A stretch of DNA of 64,000 nt, from contig NZ_JBMOUD010000009.1 of the NCBI RefSeq assembly GCF_049319665.1, forward strand, positions 152,662 through 216,661. Reading direction: 5' to 3'. Within the stretch, counting starts at the first letter, position 1; the number at the start of each line of letters is the position of its first letter. A model generated the notes under the pieces. The model was not told the origin of the DNA, searched no databases, and saw only the letters and a program-made list of their open reading frames with translations. The position numbers were made by a program, and so were the translations under genes. This stretch comes from JBMOUD01 sp049319665 (lineage in GTDB: Bacteria > Pseudomonadota > Gammaproteobacteria > Enterobacterales > Enterobacteriaceae). Shown piece after piece: positions 8,324 through 15,409 of this stretch.

Positions 8324-8467
8324 ATGAAACCATGGCAGATAATTTTCGTTTTTTTGCCTATAAGCATGTTTACTGGAATTATTGCTAGTTACTTAAACGT
8401 TGGTGTTGCATTGCATGACATGATACTCATTTTAGCGACAATAATTATAACTATGATTGTTTTTTAA
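8324..8467 (+). CDS. Small two-helix membrane protein, candidate immunity to the first microcin
   Basis: This 47-codon frame reads MKPWQIIFVFLPISMFTGII and ends TIIITMIVF. It has two hydrophobic helices separated by the polar NVGVALHDM. AGGATGA lies upstream of the ATG and the stop is 12 bases before the microcin start. In siderophore microcin loci the immunity gene is normally placed immediately upstream of, and co-transcribed with, its precursor gene, and encodes a small inner-membrane protein. I do not recognise it as a known immunity protein, so the role is inferred from size, topology and position. Confidence 0.7.
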   Translation: MKPWQIIFVFLPISMFTGIIASYLNVGVALHDMILILATIIITMIVF

Positions 8468-8479
8468 AGGAAAATATAT

Positions 8480-8734
8480 ATGAAGAAACTAACCATAAAC
8501 CAGATGAATGCAGTATTAGGAACCGGTGACGTAAATTGGGTACAAGTCGGAAGAGATGTTGTTACTGATGGCGCGGGTGTTGCAGGAGGCGCTTTCGGCC
8601 TAGGCTTAGGTGGACCGATAGGAGCTGGATTCGGTGCAGTCGCTGCCTCAGCGGGGGCCGGTGTAATATATGATGCAGCTGGAAACACCACAACAAGCTC
8701 AACTGCTACATCAAATTCTAGTAGCGGAAGTTAG
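8480..8734 (+). CDS. Class IIb siderophore microcin precursor 1
   Basis: The 84-residue peptide has a 15-residue leader (MKKLTINQMNAVLGT) with the class II pattern Leu -12, Thr -11, Gln -8, Met -7, Val -4, Gly -2 and Thr at -1. The mature peptide of about 69 residues has a Gly/Ala-rich hydrophobic core (LGLGGPIGAGFGAVAASAG). Its C-terminus, TSNSSSGS, is the Ser/Gly-rich tail to which glucosylated enterobactin is attached in microcins M, H47, I47 and E492. Thr at -1 replaces the usual Gly/Ala/Ser. AAAGGAA lies 8 bases before the ATG. It follows the candidate immunity gene, and modification and export genes are nearby. I know no identical published microcin. Confidence 0.9.
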   Translation: MKKLTINQMNAVLGTGDVNWVQVGRDVVTDGAGVAGGAFGLGLGGPIGAGFGAVAASAGAGVIYDAAGNTTTSSTATSNSSSGS

Positions 8735-8903
8735 TATTTATTTAATTTTTTATGAATTTCAATTCAATCTATCTAAAAGCTTAATAAATGCAAAAAAAAT
8801 ATTAACGAAGTCGATTTGATTATTTTCACCAAGATAACTCTCACTGCACATCTATCATTTTCACCTTCGAAACTTCGACCATTATTTCTAAGGAAATGCA
8901 CTA

Positions 8904-9365
8904 ATGAATATCGATTACACGTTTCGCCGATTGAATTTTTTTGAACAGTGGAACCTTGATAAATTTCGCTTTCTGCTTTCAATTGCTCTTACATTAATTT
9001 TAATCGCTATTAGCATGTGGATACTACCGTTATTTTCTTATAGAAGCATTCATGATGGATTCATTGGTATGTGCTGTGGATTATTTATCGGGTTTTGGAT
9101 GACTTGTATTGCTCGCTTATGTATTAACATCCCTATTGATATCGATAAATTAGCATCAATACTCGAAAGTTATGAGTATCGAAAAACGCCTCATGGTTAT
9201 TATGAGATAAAAACCTATCGTTATAATAAGTTTAAATATCAGAGAGTTTTTTTTGAGAAAAAAGATGGTGTATGGGTGTTAACAGGCCCTTATAACATTT
9301 TAGAAAAAATCATTAACCAAATAGAAAATGGATCGTATTCTGGTAAGGGCAACATCAAGCAGTAG
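8904..9365 (+). CDS. Membrane protein of the microcin locus, copy 1 (unknown function)
   Basis: The 153-residue protein has two membrane helices (about 25-45 and 52-72) and a soluble basic C-terminal domain. That domain includes LASILESYEYRKTPHGYYE and VLTGPYNILEKI. It is clearly paralogous to the product of 12194-12643, sharing the order FDKFR-like motif, WxLPLFS, WxTCIARL, YRKTPxGYY and TGPxNILxKII. Each copy lies close to one microcin precursor. I do not recognise a named family. A role in immunity, maturation or export is an inference from context only. AAGGAA precedes the ATG. Confidence 0.75.
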   Translation: MNIDYTFRRLNFFEQWNLDKFRFLLSIALTLILIAISMWILPLFSYRSIHDGFIGMCCGLFIGFWMTCIARLCINIPIDIDKLASILESYEYRKTPHGYYEIKTYRYNKFKYQRVFFEKKDGVWVLTGPYNILEKIINQIENGSYSGKGNIKQ

Positions 9366-9388
9366 TCGATATTTTTCAGGAGATCATT

Positions 9389-9643
9389 ATGGCTATAGTA
9401 TCTATAAATAGGTTTCCTATTTTCATACCAGGAGCGGGGCTTATTTTTTCTTTTTCACTGCCAAGCACTCCGACATTGCTTTCGTCAAGGTTCTTGTGTC
9501 TTTATTTTTTTGTGTCTTTTATTGCTGGTTTCTATCTTTACTTAACCATTAAGCATGGACGGCGAGCGGACATATTCGTGGCATCAATGATGGCTATTAC
9601 ATCTATCATATTCATGCCGATCATAAAAATGCATTTTAGTTAA
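9389..9643 (+). CDS. Small three-helix membrane protein of the microcin locus
   Basis: The 84-residue protein is almost entirely hydrophobic, with three predicted membrane segments (about 9-26, 32-53, 62-80) and a basic loop KHGRRAD. AGGAGA is 6 bases before the ATG, and it starts 24 bases after the preceding membrane-protein gene, so the two are probably co-transcribed. It has no recognisable family. Its size and location fit an immunity protein or a small accessory factor. Confidence 0.7.
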   Translation: MAIVSINRFPIFIPGAGLIFSFSLPSTPTLLSSRFLCLYFFVSFIAGFYLYLTIKHGRRADIFVASMMAITSIIFMPIIKMHFS

Positions 9644-9677
9644 TTATCATATAAAGACCTCGGCTAATTTATGTATT

Positions 9678-9755
9678 TATACCCAAAATAATTGGCGTTG
9701 CCTCAAGGCAGCAAAGTGATTCGGGTAAGTGACAAATTCAAATATGACGGGTATA
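9678..9755. repeat. Shortened copy of the YPAL-like palindrome
   Basis: The left end TTATACCCAAAATAATTGGC and right end TTCAAATATGACGGGTATA are the same as in the 5819-5945 element, but most of the central part is missing, leaving about 78 bases. It lies 20 bases upstream of the glycosyltransferase start, so it may influence read-through from the microcin genes into mchA. Confidence 0.8.
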
Positions 9756-9776
9756 TCAATGGAAAAGGACATTTTT

Positions 9777-10883
9777 ATGCGTATTCTTTTTATTGGCCCA
9801 CCGATGTACGGCCTGCTATACCCTATTCTCTCTCTCGCCCAAGCTTTCCGTGTGAATGGCCATGAGGTGGTAATTGCCAGTGCCGGCGAATTTGCGCAAA
9901 AAGCAGCACAGGCCGGTTTGGTAGCATTCGATGCCGCCCCCGCAATCGATACGGAAACAGAATATCGACGTCGAGAAGATCGACGAAAGAAGACTAACCT
10001 CGTAGGGAATTTCTCATTCTATAGCAATGAGATGGCTGACCGCTTGGTTGAGTTCACCGGCCAATGGCGTCCTGACTTGATTGTATATCCGCCGCTGGGT
10101 GTCGTTGGACCATTACTTGGCGCTAAATTTGATATTCCCGTGGTCATGCAAACGGTCGGGTTCGGCCATACGCCTTGGCATATAAAAATGGTGACGCGTT
10201 CATTGAGCGATGCCTATCACCGCCATGCTGTCGTTGCGCCACCGCGTGATCTGGCATGGATCGATGTCACACCACCAAGCATGAGCTTACTAAAGAATGA
10301 GGGAGAACCTATTATTTCAATGCAATACATCCCCTACAATGGAGGAGCTGTAAGCCAAGAATGGTGGGAAAGGCAACCGGATAGAAAACGTTTGTTAATA
10401 AGTCTTGGCACTGTCAAACCAGTGGTCGATGGATTAGATCTGATTTCCTGGGTGATGGACTCGGCTGATGAGGTGGATGCGGAGATCATCTTACAGCTCG
10501 CAGCCAATGCACGTACTGGCTTACGCAAACTGCCGCTAAATGTACGGCTTGTAGACTGGATCCCGATGGGCGTGTTTCTTAACGGTGCAGATGGATTTAT
10601 TCATCATGGCGGAGCAGGTAATACGCTGACGGCTTTACATAATGGCATACCGCAGATAGTGTTTGGCCAGGGAGCCGATCGCCCAGTTAATGCTAAAGCC
10701 GTCGTGGATCGTGGTTGTGGAATTATCCCAAGCGAGTGCGGATTAACCAGCGATATGATCAATATATTCTTGAGTAATACCGTGCTTCGAACAGCCTCAG
10801 CACAAGTCGCCTGCGAAATGGCTGCACAGCCTAACCCCTCTCAAGTTGCTGAACACCTCGTCTTAAAATTGAAAGGTGGTTGA
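9777..10883 (+). CDS. mchA: Enterobactin C-glucosyltransferase (IroB/MchA family)
   Basis: This enzyme transfers glucose from UDP-glucose to the dihydroxybenzoyl rings of enterobactin, giving salmochelin-type siderophores needed as the microcin warhead. The 368-residue protein starts MRILFIGPPMYGLLYP. The GT-B C-terminal motif HHGGAGNTLTALHNGIPQIV and the block DWIPMGVFLNGADGF are near-identical to IroB. The ATG at 9777 is preferred because AAAAGGA precedes it and IroB begins at this Met; an in-frame ATG six codons earlier exists. No enterobactin synthesis, esterase (IroD/MceD) or receptor genes are seen in the window, so host enterobactin must be used. It is the last gene of the rightward microcin group. 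Confidence 0.95.
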   Translation: MRILFIGPPMYGLLYPILSLAQAFRVNGHEVVIASAGEFAQKAAQAGLVAFDAAPAIDTETEYRRREDRRKKTNLVGNFSFYSNEMADRLVEFTGQWRPDLIVYPPLGVVGPLLGAKFDIPVVMQTVGFGHTPWHIKMVTRSLSDAYHRHAVVAPPRDLAWIDVTPPSMSLLKNEGEPIISMQYIPYNGGAVSQEWWERQPDRKRLLISLGTVKPVVDGLDLISWVMDSADEVDAEIILQLAANARTGLRKLPLNVRLVDWIPMGVFLNGADGFIHHGGAGNTLTALHNGIPQIVFGQGADRPVNAKAVVDRGCGIIPSECGLTSDMINIFLSNTVLRTASAQVACEMAAQPNPSQVAEHLVLKLKGG

Positions 10884-10900
10884 TAGCCGTTAACGGCTAT
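10883..10900 (+). terminator. Perfect 18-bp palindrome after mchA
   Basis: ATAGCCGTTAACGGCTAT begins at the mchA stop codon and is self-complementary over 9 bp. Only a short T-rich stretch (ACTTTTCT) follows, so it is a weak terminator candidate. Confidence 0.4.
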
Positions 10901-11127
10901 GGACTTTTCTGAGCTAAAATAATAGGTTTATTTGTTCCCAGCTGCAATTCATAAAATCATTAATTGAAAAATCTATTGAAACCACTTTATCGAGTGATTA
11001 ATGAATATGCACCAAAATAAACAATACCAACTCATTAACGATTAATTTTAGAGACCACTACGATAAAGTAGTTATATCATGATAATTTTTTAACGTAATA
11101 CAGAGTTATAGATGCTATTAATTTATC

Positions 11128-11460
11128 TTATGAACCACTGTCTGCTGAACTAGTTGCACTCCCTGATGCGCTAGTTGTGCTGCCTGATGAACTTGAACTG
11201 CTGCCTATACCATTAAACGCACCTCCGGCAAGCATTCCTCCAAAAGCTCCTAATCCTATACCAATAGGTCCTCCGAGCATTCCTCCAGCCACCCCTGCTG
11301 CAACGTTATTAGAAAGTCCGTCTGACAATAATCCCATATTGTTTTGCCCCGCAGATACATTTGGCTGAAAACCATTTTCCTGTGCGCCATAACCTGGGTC
11401 ACTATATACCTCTGTTCCACCGAGAATAAAAATAATCTCTTCCTTTCTCATCGTTCTCAT
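11128..11460 (-). CDS. Class IIb siderophore microcin precursor 2
   Basis: The 110-residue precursor starts MRTMRKEEIIFILGG, a 15-residue double-glycine leader with Met -12, Glu -8, Ile -7, Ile -4, Gly -2, Gly -1. AAGGAG before the ATG supports this start rather than the Met three codons later. The mature peptide (about 95 residues) has an N-terminal polar part and a Gly-rich core (AGVAGGMLGGPIGIGLGAF). The long Ser/Thr/Gly tail includes IGSSSSSSGS and ends SSADSGS, the conjugation tail of siderophore microcins. It is unrelated in its N-half to precursor 1. A small membrane/lipoprotein-like gene lies 11 bases upstream on the same strand. I know no identical published microcin. Confidence 0.9.
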   Translation of the reverse strand: MRTMRKEEIIFILGGTEVYSDPGYGAQENGFQPNVSAGQNNMGLLSDGLSNNVAAGVAGGMLGGPIGIGLGAFGGMLAGGAFNGIGSSSSSSGSTTSASGSATSSADSGS

Positions 11461-11471
11461 TGATGTCTCCT

Positions 11472-11663
11472 TTATGAACGTGATGATTCTTTTATCAAAA
11501 ATTCTAATCCATCGATAATTCTTCTTATTGCATATGATGCGCCTATAGGGACAAATATTATTATCATGGCGGTAGATACATTTGGGGATTGACTATTTAA
11601 ATCTGAACATGCAGAAAAAGTAATTAGTAAACTAAAAAATAATATTATTGACTTTTTTAACAT
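11472..11663 (-). CDS. Small membrane or lipoprotein-like gene, candidate immunity to microcin 2
   Basis: The 63-residue product starts MLKKSIILFFSLLITFSACSD. The first 18 residues are a membrane segment or a signal peptide with a loose lipobox (FSAC), and a second hydrophobic segment (STAMIIIFVPIGASYAI) follows. GGGAG lies 5 bases before this ATG; longer in-frame starts have no ribosome site. The gene ends 11 bases before microcin precursor 2, the standard immunity-then-precursor order. I do not recognise the family, so the immunity role is inferred from position and size. Confidence 0.7.
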   Translation of the reverse strand: MLKKSIILFFSLLITFSACSDLNSQSPNVSTAMIIIFVPIGASYAIRRIIDGLEFLIKESSRS

Positions 11664-12118
11664 ATCACTCCCTAGCATAATAAAATTAGGTGTAAAAATA
11701 TAACGATATTTTATATAACAAATCATCATGAAATATCAAGAATTAGCTTATTAATTACCAAATACCCTTAAAACCAAAGGACAACCCTACAGTAATCAAT
11801 CTATCAAACCTATCATTAAAATGTAAACTTACAAACTTGAACGATGACTAAAACCCTCTAAATTTAACATTTTTTCAGTTAATCTTATTGTGCTATTTTC
11901 ATTAGTAGCCATTCTCCCATAATGATTACTCAACAATAGTAAAACAACGAAAAAACAGACTCCCCTCGCTTCACCAAGAATTGATATTTCTTAATAAAAA
12001 CAAAAAATATCAATTTAATCATAAAATAAAAATCAACATTTTCATCTATTGATTAATACAAAGTCATCATTATGATAATTCATGACAATTATGAAAAACG
12101 ATAATCAAGGAGAAATTT
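11664..12118. other. Divergent intergenic region between microcin 2 and the second membrane-protein copy
   Basis: These 455 AT-rich bases hold the leftward promoter listed separately and, near 12073-12087, a weak Fur-like match (TGATAATTCATGACA, 9 of 14 defined positions) ahead of the rightward genes. I see no further coding frame with a ribosome site. Confidence 0.5.
11710..11739 (-). promoter_or_regulatory. Promoter candidate for the microcin 2 pair
   Basis: On the minus strand TTGATA (11739-11734) and TATAAA (11715-11710) are 18 bases apart, placing the start of transcription about 40 bases before the candidate immunity gene. Confidence 0.4.
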
Positions 12119-12193
12119 GTGCGTGATGTAATTTTAGATTGGTTTTATTACAACCACATCACGGCACCTTGTTACTTAAAGGAGAAAGGGTGA
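12119..12193 (+). CDS. 24-codon peptide frame coupled to the second membrane-protein copy
   Basis: A GTG start with AAGGAG 6 bases upstream opens a frame encoding MRDVILDWFYYNHITAPCYL and four more residues, ending in TGA. The next base is the A of the downstream ATG. The ribosome site of the downstream gene (AAAGGAG) lies inside its last codons, so the two are arranged for translational coupling. It could be a leader peptide or a small functional peptide. No comparable frame is clear before the other paralogue. It may also be a chance frame. Confidence 0.4.
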   Translation: MRDVILDWFYYNHITAPCYLKEKG

Positions 12194-12643
12194 ATGCATC
12201 CACAATACACACTTCACAGATTGAGTTTGCTTCAACAATGGCGCTTTGACAGCTTTCGCCTGCTTTTCTGTATTGCTCTTATGCTTCTGTTTAGCGTCAT
12301 CATTATATGGGTCCTGCCGCTGTTCTCTCATGGCAATGTCCATGGTGCCATTATTGGAGTGTTATGCGGCCTGACCATCAATTTTTGGCTGACCTGCATT
12401 GCCCGTCTGCGTATCAATGCGCCGGTCAACGCGGAAAAGCTGCTATCAATACTGGAAGGTTATCAGTACCGTAAAACCCCGCAGGGTTATTATGACCTTC
12501 AGGTTCATCGTTACACAAAGTTTACATCGCAGAGGATTTTCCTTCAAAAACAAGATAAAACATGGGTAGTAACCGGCCCCCATAACATTCTGAAGAAAAT
12601 TATTAAGCAGGTCGATCTTGCCTCGTTTTCAGATAAGGATTAG
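12194..12643 (+). CDS. Membrane protein of the microcin locus, copy 2 (unknown function)
   Basis: The 149-residue protein has two membrane helices (about 25-45 and 52-72) followed by a soluble domain with YRKTPQGYYDLQ and VVTGPHNILKKII. It is about half identical, by eye, to the 8904-9365 product along its whole length. Its codons are visibly richer in G and C than those of copy 1, suggesting the copies came from different sources or diverged long ago. AAAGGAG precedes the ATG. Function unknown; association with siderophore microcin genes is the main clue. Confidence 0.75.
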   Translation: MHPQYTLHRLSLLQQWRFDSFRLLFCIALMLLFSVIIIWVLPLFSHGNVHGAIIGVLCGLTINFWLTCIARLRINAPVNAEKLLSILEGYQYRKTPQGYYDLQVHRYTKFTSQRIFLQKQDKTWVVTGPHNILKKIIKQVDLASFSDKD

Positions 12644-12727
12644 CGGTAGTTTTTATGTCCTTCAGGGTTTCTAGTACACCAACATTAAAATGACTGAAAA
12701 ATCTATGGTTTCTCTCTTACAATCCGA

Positions 12728-13063
12728 CTACTTTCGCAAAGCGTCGGCATCACTTTTCCTTGTTTTAAGAGATAACGCAAAAATGCCTAACGCACTACCT
12801 AGCGACAGCATCGTGACAAGCCTGGGGTAATAAAAACTACCAAGTGCATCAGAAAATGGCAGATTTACTACAGGATAAAGTCCGATCAACAGATTGAATA
12901 AAATAGCTTTTTTTTGATATGGTGCCTTTATATTATAGTAGGAAGCGATGATGCTAAAAAGCATTATTCCCCCCGTTATCCCAAACAGTATGATACTAAA
13001 AAGAGTCAAATTATTTGAAAGATTGACATATCCATCGCTTATATAAGTATAAAAAAAAACCAT
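12728..13063 (-). CDS. Small multi-helix membrane protein, unknown
   Basis: This 111-codon frame has three to four hydrophobic segments (about 20-45, 55-68, 83-102) and a charged C-terminus KTRKSDADALRK. The ATG at 13063 directly follows six G, which is a poor ribosome site, so a downstream start cannot be excluded. It faces the second membrane-protein copy tail to tail, 84 bases away. Possible roles are an extra immunity protein or an unrelated membrane protein. Confidence 0.55.
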   Translation of the reverse strand: MVFFYTYISDGYVNLSNNLTLFSIILFGITGGIMLFSIIASYYNIKAPYQKKAILFNLLIGLYPVVNLPFSDALGSFYYPRLVTMLSLGSALGIFALSLKTRKSDADALRK

Positions 13064-13161
13064 CCCCCCATAGCAAAGAGGAACGTTGTCTTAGCTAGAA
13101 CATATGCATTTGAGCATAAGTTGATAATTTTTAATGTAATCAGTATCGATTTCCGGAACAT

Positions 13162-13311
13162 TTATTTTCTCTTTGTATTACGGCCTAATGCCAAGAGACC
13201 CTGCGGGGCTCCGTTTGGTAAAGTAATATATCCGGTAAACTTAACGCTGTGGCTGTATTGACTGTACTCAGTTACCACCTTAACGCCACATCGTTGATAT
13301 TGAAGTATATA
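13162..13311 (-). pseudogene. Possible gene remnant without a start codon
   Basis: After an in-frame TGA, a 49-codon open stretch without ATG encodes a protein-like sequence including VKVVTEYSQYSHSVKFTGYI and LPNGAPQGLLALG before TAA. The alternating polar/hydrophobic pattern looks like real beta-rich coding sequence, so this may be the C-terminal end of a decayed gene. I do not recognise the family. The remaining DNA between 13064 and 13606 shows nothing else, apart from a 66-codon rightward frame that I do not credit. Confidence 0.3.
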
Positions 13312-13606
13312 TCATATTATAATATTTTTCCTATCACACAAAATTGGTTTATGCTGCCGGTCTGAGCGTCAATTAAATAGAGGAAAAGACGGCGATCCGA
13401 TAAACGGCTAGGAACCATGACTCAGCAAGCGGATAGTTCTATCCTTTCGATAAATCATGCTAGGCTGCAATTAATTTCTTTGCATGCTGATTATCGGCAT
13501 AACATTGTTCACTCTGCACGTGAAACAACGGTTCTCGCTCTTTTTCACTTATCTCTGACAACTTCTCAACCGGCTTCAACATGGTATTCAGCTCGGGAAT
13601 GGGGTC

Positions 13607-13807
13607 TTACTTCGTGATCACCAACTCCCCTTCTATTACACCACTATCAATCAGCGTCTCAATAGTGAACCTCACCTCTGCCAGGCATTTACCCTTAATT
13701 CTTATCTGCGGATGATGAAAACGCTTCGGATCCGGAATATCCCCCACACGACCGGAACGTAAAACTTGGTGAGAACGACAACTTGATTTAAAATCAGCGT
13801 TAGCCAT
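13607..13807 (-). CDS. SymE-like type I toxin family protein
   Basis: The 66-residue product starts MANADFKSSCRSHQ with AGGAG 8 bases before the ATG. A longer in-frame start lacks a ribosome site. The C-terminal half, PQIRIKGKCLAEVRF then IEGELVITK, follows the pattern of SymE-type proteins (hydrophobic-I-x-G-x-W/C-L-x-E-x-x-F and a final g-x-LVI), which adopt an AbrB-like fold. E. coli SymE is an SOS-induced toxin repressed by the antisense RNA SymR. The usual Trp is Cys here and the middle is diverged, so activity is uncertain. No antisense RNA promoter is evident by eye. Confidence 0.55.
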   Translation of the reverse strand: MANADFKSSCRSHQVLRSGRVGDIPDPKRFHHPQIRIKGKCLAEVRFTIETLIDSGVIEGELVITK

Positions 13808-14203
13808 ATTAACTACTCCTGTAAAATAGTTAATTTGGTGAACGGGGTTTGAGTGCTGAGAACACTTCAACTTCGCGTTAATTAAATCTCAATTGGAGAT
13901 GAATAGAACAGCGTATATTAAATATAAAAAACCTGTTAAATTCAAAAACACTATAAATTAAATGCTGTATAAAAAGCCACCTAAAATTGTAGGGAATGTT
14001 TAAATTGAAACGAGGTTCACGAGGTTGCAAAAAAGCCCCCCACTGATAAATACTCTATTTCACTGCATAATTTAAATAAAAATACTTATAAGGAATTCGT
14101 TAATTCATTCAATATAATGGTTCATTTGCCTGTCTCCGCTTAGAGTATGAATATCAAAAACAGGTAATAATCCAATCTAAATGATAGGCTTCATAAATTA
14201 AAG
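13808..14203. other. Intergenic, AT-rich, no gene seen
   Basis: About 400 bases upstream of the SymE-like gene. It presumably contains its promoter, and possibly an antisense RNA as in symE-symR. I cannot point to a specific structure. Confidence 0.4.
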
Positions 14204-14683
14204 CTAACATCCTGGCTGTGATTCATCATCCATAGCGTAGGTACACTGAAAAGGATCGCTCCACTTGTTATCTTTGTAAAAGAAATTTAGGGCTTCATTA
14301 TTAAAGGTACCATATCCAAAACCACTCGACTGTATCGTCCATTGCCCCGTACTTCCATCTTTGAAAGTCACCATTCCAGTTGCAATACAGGGTGAGTAGT
14401 ACTGATGCTCTATTGAACCTCCGTATTTTAATACTTTCGCCTTATTAAAATAGTTAATAATTTGTTCTTTTGTTGGCCTAAATAATTTACAACCTTCTTT
14501 TTCTTTTTCACTGTGCCCTTTATATGCAATCCCAACCTTACTAACTTCAATATTACTAACCTCCTTAGAGCAGGCTAGGTTTGAAAAAACAAAAAATGGA
14601 ATAGCATATATCAGTTTAGCATTTACCATATATTTATTTAACATTCTATATTTAGCTAGTATTAGCCCCTTGGTTATACTCAC
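14204..14683 (-). CDS. Secreted hypothetical protein
   Basis: The frame (up to 159 residues) contains a signal-like segment VNAKLIYAIPFFVFSNLACS near residues 20-39. A periplasmic-type domain with four Cys follows (EGCKLF, SPCIATG, FQCTYAM and the C-terminal PGC), suggesting two disulfides. The block MVTFKDGSTGQWTIQSSGFG is a beta-hairpin-rich region. The start is uncertain: GTG at 14683 or in-frame ATGs at 14644 and 14629 would place the signal peptide at the N-terminus. The segment before the Cys is not a canonical lipobox. I do not recognise the family; small exported proteins of this kind are often immunity partners of toxins. Confidence 0.6.
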   Translation of the reverse strand: MSITKGLILAKYRMLNKYMVNAKLIYAIPFFVFSNLACSKEVSNIEVSKVGIAYKGHSEKEKEGCKLFRPTKEQIINYFNKAKVLKYGGSIEHQYYSPCIATGMVTFKDGSTGQWTIQSSGFGYGTFNNEALNFFYKDNKWSDPFQCTYAMDDESQPGC

Positions 14684-14979
14684 ATATACATTACCTACTA
14701 CATCAGTTTACCCCTCAATATTTGAATTTTAAATTAGCATTTAATCCATTATTAATCTCCTTTAAAACATTCCAACTTAAATTATTACTTAACGAAACTT
14801 GGAAATATTTTACACTTAAATAAAGATGTACTAGTTCAACCGTTTCATGCCACTATAGGCCCCATCAGAGGCAGATTTGCTTGAACCAACAAAATTAATT
14901 TTTTAGCACAATCAGACTTTTTTATTTTTAGCTCACCGATAAATACTTAATACCCTATGAAATAATATGAGCTTACACA

Positions 14980-15306
14980 TCAATCGTAAAGCCAACGACC
15001 AGCCTTTGCGGATTCAATTAGCATACCGATAGTAAAATCTAGAATATCTACTATCTGTTTTTTAAAAAGATTCCACGAGAATTCAACTTCTGGATAATAC
15101 GTTTCAATTTTATAACTCCCTCTGTCGACATTGAACTCAGTAAAAAACTCGTCCATTAATTCTTCAGTACCACCTTGATCAAGCTTTACATCAAAATAAA
15201 TGCTTGATTCAGCAGTGTAAGTATCATATTTCTTTCTCCTGAATATATACACACCGCTGTGACGTGTAACAAGGCCAATCACACGCTGTTCAATATTATC
15301 TACCAT
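14980..15306 (-). CDS. DUF1493 family protein
   Basis: The 108-residue acidic protein has the DUF1493 layout: an N-terminal acyl-carrier-like helical part with DQGGTEELMDEFFTEFNVD, a SYKIETYYPE block, and the C-terminal signature FTIGMLIESAKAGRWLYD. Members are common in enterobacterial accessory regions and have no proven function. The sequence resembles a carrier protein, but the Ser that would take phosphopantetheine is replaced by Gly-Gly here. It is probably monocistronic. Confidence 0.8.
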   Translation of the reverse strand: MVDNIEQRVIGLVTRHSGVYIFRRKKYDTYTAESSIYFDVKLDQGGTEELMDEFFTEFNVDRGSYKIETYYPEVEFSWNLFKKQIVDILDFTIGMLIESAKAGRWLYD

Positions 15307-15409
15307 CGTTTATTGTCGCCTCTTGCTATCATGTTGTAATCACTGATTGTATGATAACTCGGATATACCTAGGCTTTAACTTTTGCTGAAAAACGTTGCG
15401 ACTAATAGT

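Noticed and set aside
11834..11950. Strong Fur box for microcin 2
   Set aside because: The best match (around CATAATGATTACTC) fits only one half of the consensus and lies about 250 bases from the gene.
13417..13617. 66-codon rightward frame before the SymE-like gene
   Set aside because: No good ribosome site and no domain; it overlaps the end of the SymE-like gene. Possibly real but not supportable.
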